Shown here in pieces: positions 62,968 to 64,000 of a stretch of 64,000 nt of DNA; within the stretch, counting starts at the first letter, position 1, and the number at the start of each line of letters is the position of its first letter. The stretch spans positions 1-64,000 of the forward strand of contig CAJUTC010000011.1 in the NCBI GenBank assembly GCA_910589195.1, given 5' to 3'. The stretch comes from an uncultured Lachnospiraceae bacterium (GTDB lineage Bacteria; Bacillota; Clostridia; Lachnospirales; Lachnospiraceae). The position numbers and the translations under genes were made by a program. The notes beneath the pieces were generated by a model. The model was not told where the DNA came from. It searched no databases and saw only the letters and a list, made by a program, of their open reading frames with translations.

Positions 62968-64000
62968 TTAGCGGTTCTTTCGGCTTCCCCGCCTTACAAA
63001 TCCATGTCCGCTTCTGCCTCCATTTTCATTGGCACGTTCAATGCGCACATTTTTTCCTTTGATTTTCGCGTGTTCCATTGCGTTCAGCACTTGATCCGAA
63101 TATTTTCTTGGCACATCCACAAAGGTATAGCTGTCATACATGTCAATGCTTCCTACCACACGGCCTGGGATTCCGGACTCTCCGGCTACCGCCCCTAAAA
63201 TATCGCCGGGGGTAATCCCCTGGTTCTTTCCGATATTGACAAACAGTCGGGCCATATCTTCCCCTGTCACATACCCCACCGCGGCGTCTTCTGCCGAACT
63301 TCTGCGGCGGCCCCTTCTGCTATCACGGCCATATCCGTTCCTGCCATACTCTTCCCGTCCATAGCGGCGGCCATTCCGTCCAAAACGGTCTAACTCATCT
63401 AATGAACGGGCAATCTCAAAATTATCGATAATATCTTCGTTATCCTCGCCCATATTCATCTTAAGCAAAGCAGCCGCCAGATCTAAGGCGGTATAATCCT
63501 CTTCGATCAGCTTCTGCTCAACCACGTTAATCATGGCGCTTAAATCTGCCGTTTCTAAAAGCTCCCGCACCTGATCTAATGTTTTTTCCACCTTAATATC
63601 AGTTATATCATCCAGAGAGGGAATGGCCTGGGGAATAATCTTTGTTTTACAGTAGCGCTGGATTTCCCTAAGCTTATACACTTCTTTTCCAACCACCAGG
63701 CTGAAGGCCTTTCCTACTCTTCCGGCCCGGCCAGTACGGCCAATCCGATGGACATAATATTCATCATCCTGGGGAATATCATAATTAAATACCGCCTCCA
63801 CATCATCCACATCAATCCCTCTGGCCGCCACATCGGTAGCCACCAGAATTTCCGTGCGCCCGTTCCGGAACCCGTTCATTACCCGATCCCGCTGTTCCTG
63901 CTTTAAATCGCCGTGGAGCCCTTCTGCAAAATAACCCCGCCCCTGCAGCGCCTGAACCAGCTCATCTACTCCTTTTTTTGTATTGCAGAATACCACAGAA
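62968..64000 (-). CDS. deaD: DEAD-box RNA helicase, C-terminal part (cut by window edge)
   Basis: The N-terminus lies beyond the right edge; about 344 residues of the C-terminal part are present. The second RecA-like domain shows VFCNTKKGVDELVQ, LVATDVAARGIDVDDVE and HRIGRTGRAGRVGKA. An arginine- and glycine-rich linker (GRNGRRYGREEYGRNGYGR) follows, and then a DbpA-type RNA-binding domain (NIGKNQGITPGDILGAVAGE) and a basic end (RRGSRKNR). This is the CshA/DeaD/DbpA class, which remodels rRNA or mRNA; CshA and DeaD both have such tails. The Walker A and DEAD motifs are not in the window. Confidence 0.93.
   Translation of the reverse strand, partial: SVVFCNTKKGVDELVQALQGRGYFAEGLHGDLKQEQRDRVMNGFRNGRTEILVATDVAARGIDVDDVEAVFNYDIPQDDEYYVHRIGRTGRAGRVGKAFSLVVGKEVYKLREIQRYCKTKIIPQAIPSLDDITDIKVEKTLDQVRELLETADLSAMINVVEQKLIEEDYTALDLAAALLKMNMGEDNEDIIDNFEIARSLDELDRFGRNGRRYGREEYGRNGYGRDSRRGRRRSSAEDAAVGYVTGEDMARLFVNIGKNQGITPGDILGAVAGESGIPGRVVGSIDMYDSYTFVDVPRKYSDQVLNAMEHAKIKGKNVRIERANENGGRSGHGFVRRGSRKNR

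Overview
The window looks like chromosomal DNA of a spore-forming, low-to-mid GC Firmicute of the Clostridia, most likely a Lachnospiraceae (Clostridium cluster XIVa) relative. This is inference from gene content: a class III glutamine synthetase, a bacterial Suv3-like helicase, LPXTG-type and cell-wall-binding surface proteins, a PotCD fusion, strong AGGAGG ribosome binding sites and sigma-A type promoters. I see no prophage, CRISPR array, plasmid origin or rRNA operon.

Layout. 0.2-5.9 kb: a DUF554 membrane protein, then the str operon (rpsL-rpsG-fusA-tuf, minus strand) behind a consensus promoter, with a second promoter in front of tuf. 6-15.3 kb: central metabolism (malic enzyme, RidA, GlnN, class II aldolase, a DHH phosphoesterase, threonine synthase, SfsA) and a small FeoA-like protein. 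15.3-17.9 kb: Suv3-like helicase, a candidate structured RNA and tRNA-Val(CAC). 18-24.3 kb: a 1385-residue LPXTG-type surface protein, divergent from a FeoB-like membrane protein that has lost its GTPase motifs. 24.3-29.4 kb: a cluster resembling B. subtilis ydjGHI (TPM, zinc-ribbon and SPFH proteins) plus a further zinc-ribbon membrane protein, then endonuclease IV. 29.6-30.1 kb: a small protein that is 27 percent cysteine. 30.1-36.4 kb: a five-gene operon (response regulator, histidine kinase, 855-residue membrane protein, ABC ATPase, ABC permease). 36.8-46.1 kb: polyphosphate kinase and exopolyphosphatase, a DUF815 ATPase, PheA, PlsC, a CmpB-like membrane protein and cardiolipin synthase. 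46.4-50.7 kb: asparaginase, a small secreted protein, RpiB, chorismate synthase and a lactonase-family protein. 51-55.5 kb: XRE-cupin regulator followed by potA-potB-potCD. 55.6-61.4 kb: a LarE-like protein, a secreted cell-wall-binding repeat protein and three tandem tyrosine recombinases. 61.5-64 kb: NagA and the C-terminal part of a DEAD-box RNA helicase cut by the right edge.

The most unusual parts are the three-recombinase block beside a surface protein gene, the Cys-Gly-Asn repeat protein with a sigma-K-like promoter, the run of seven G between the -35 and -10 of the LPXTG protein gene, the GTPase-less FeoB, an intergenic repeat present in three copies (14.9, 43.8 and 56.7 kb), and the long-stem RNA candidate next to tRNA-Val. 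Many start codons were set by ribosome binding sites and are often downstream of the longest open frame.
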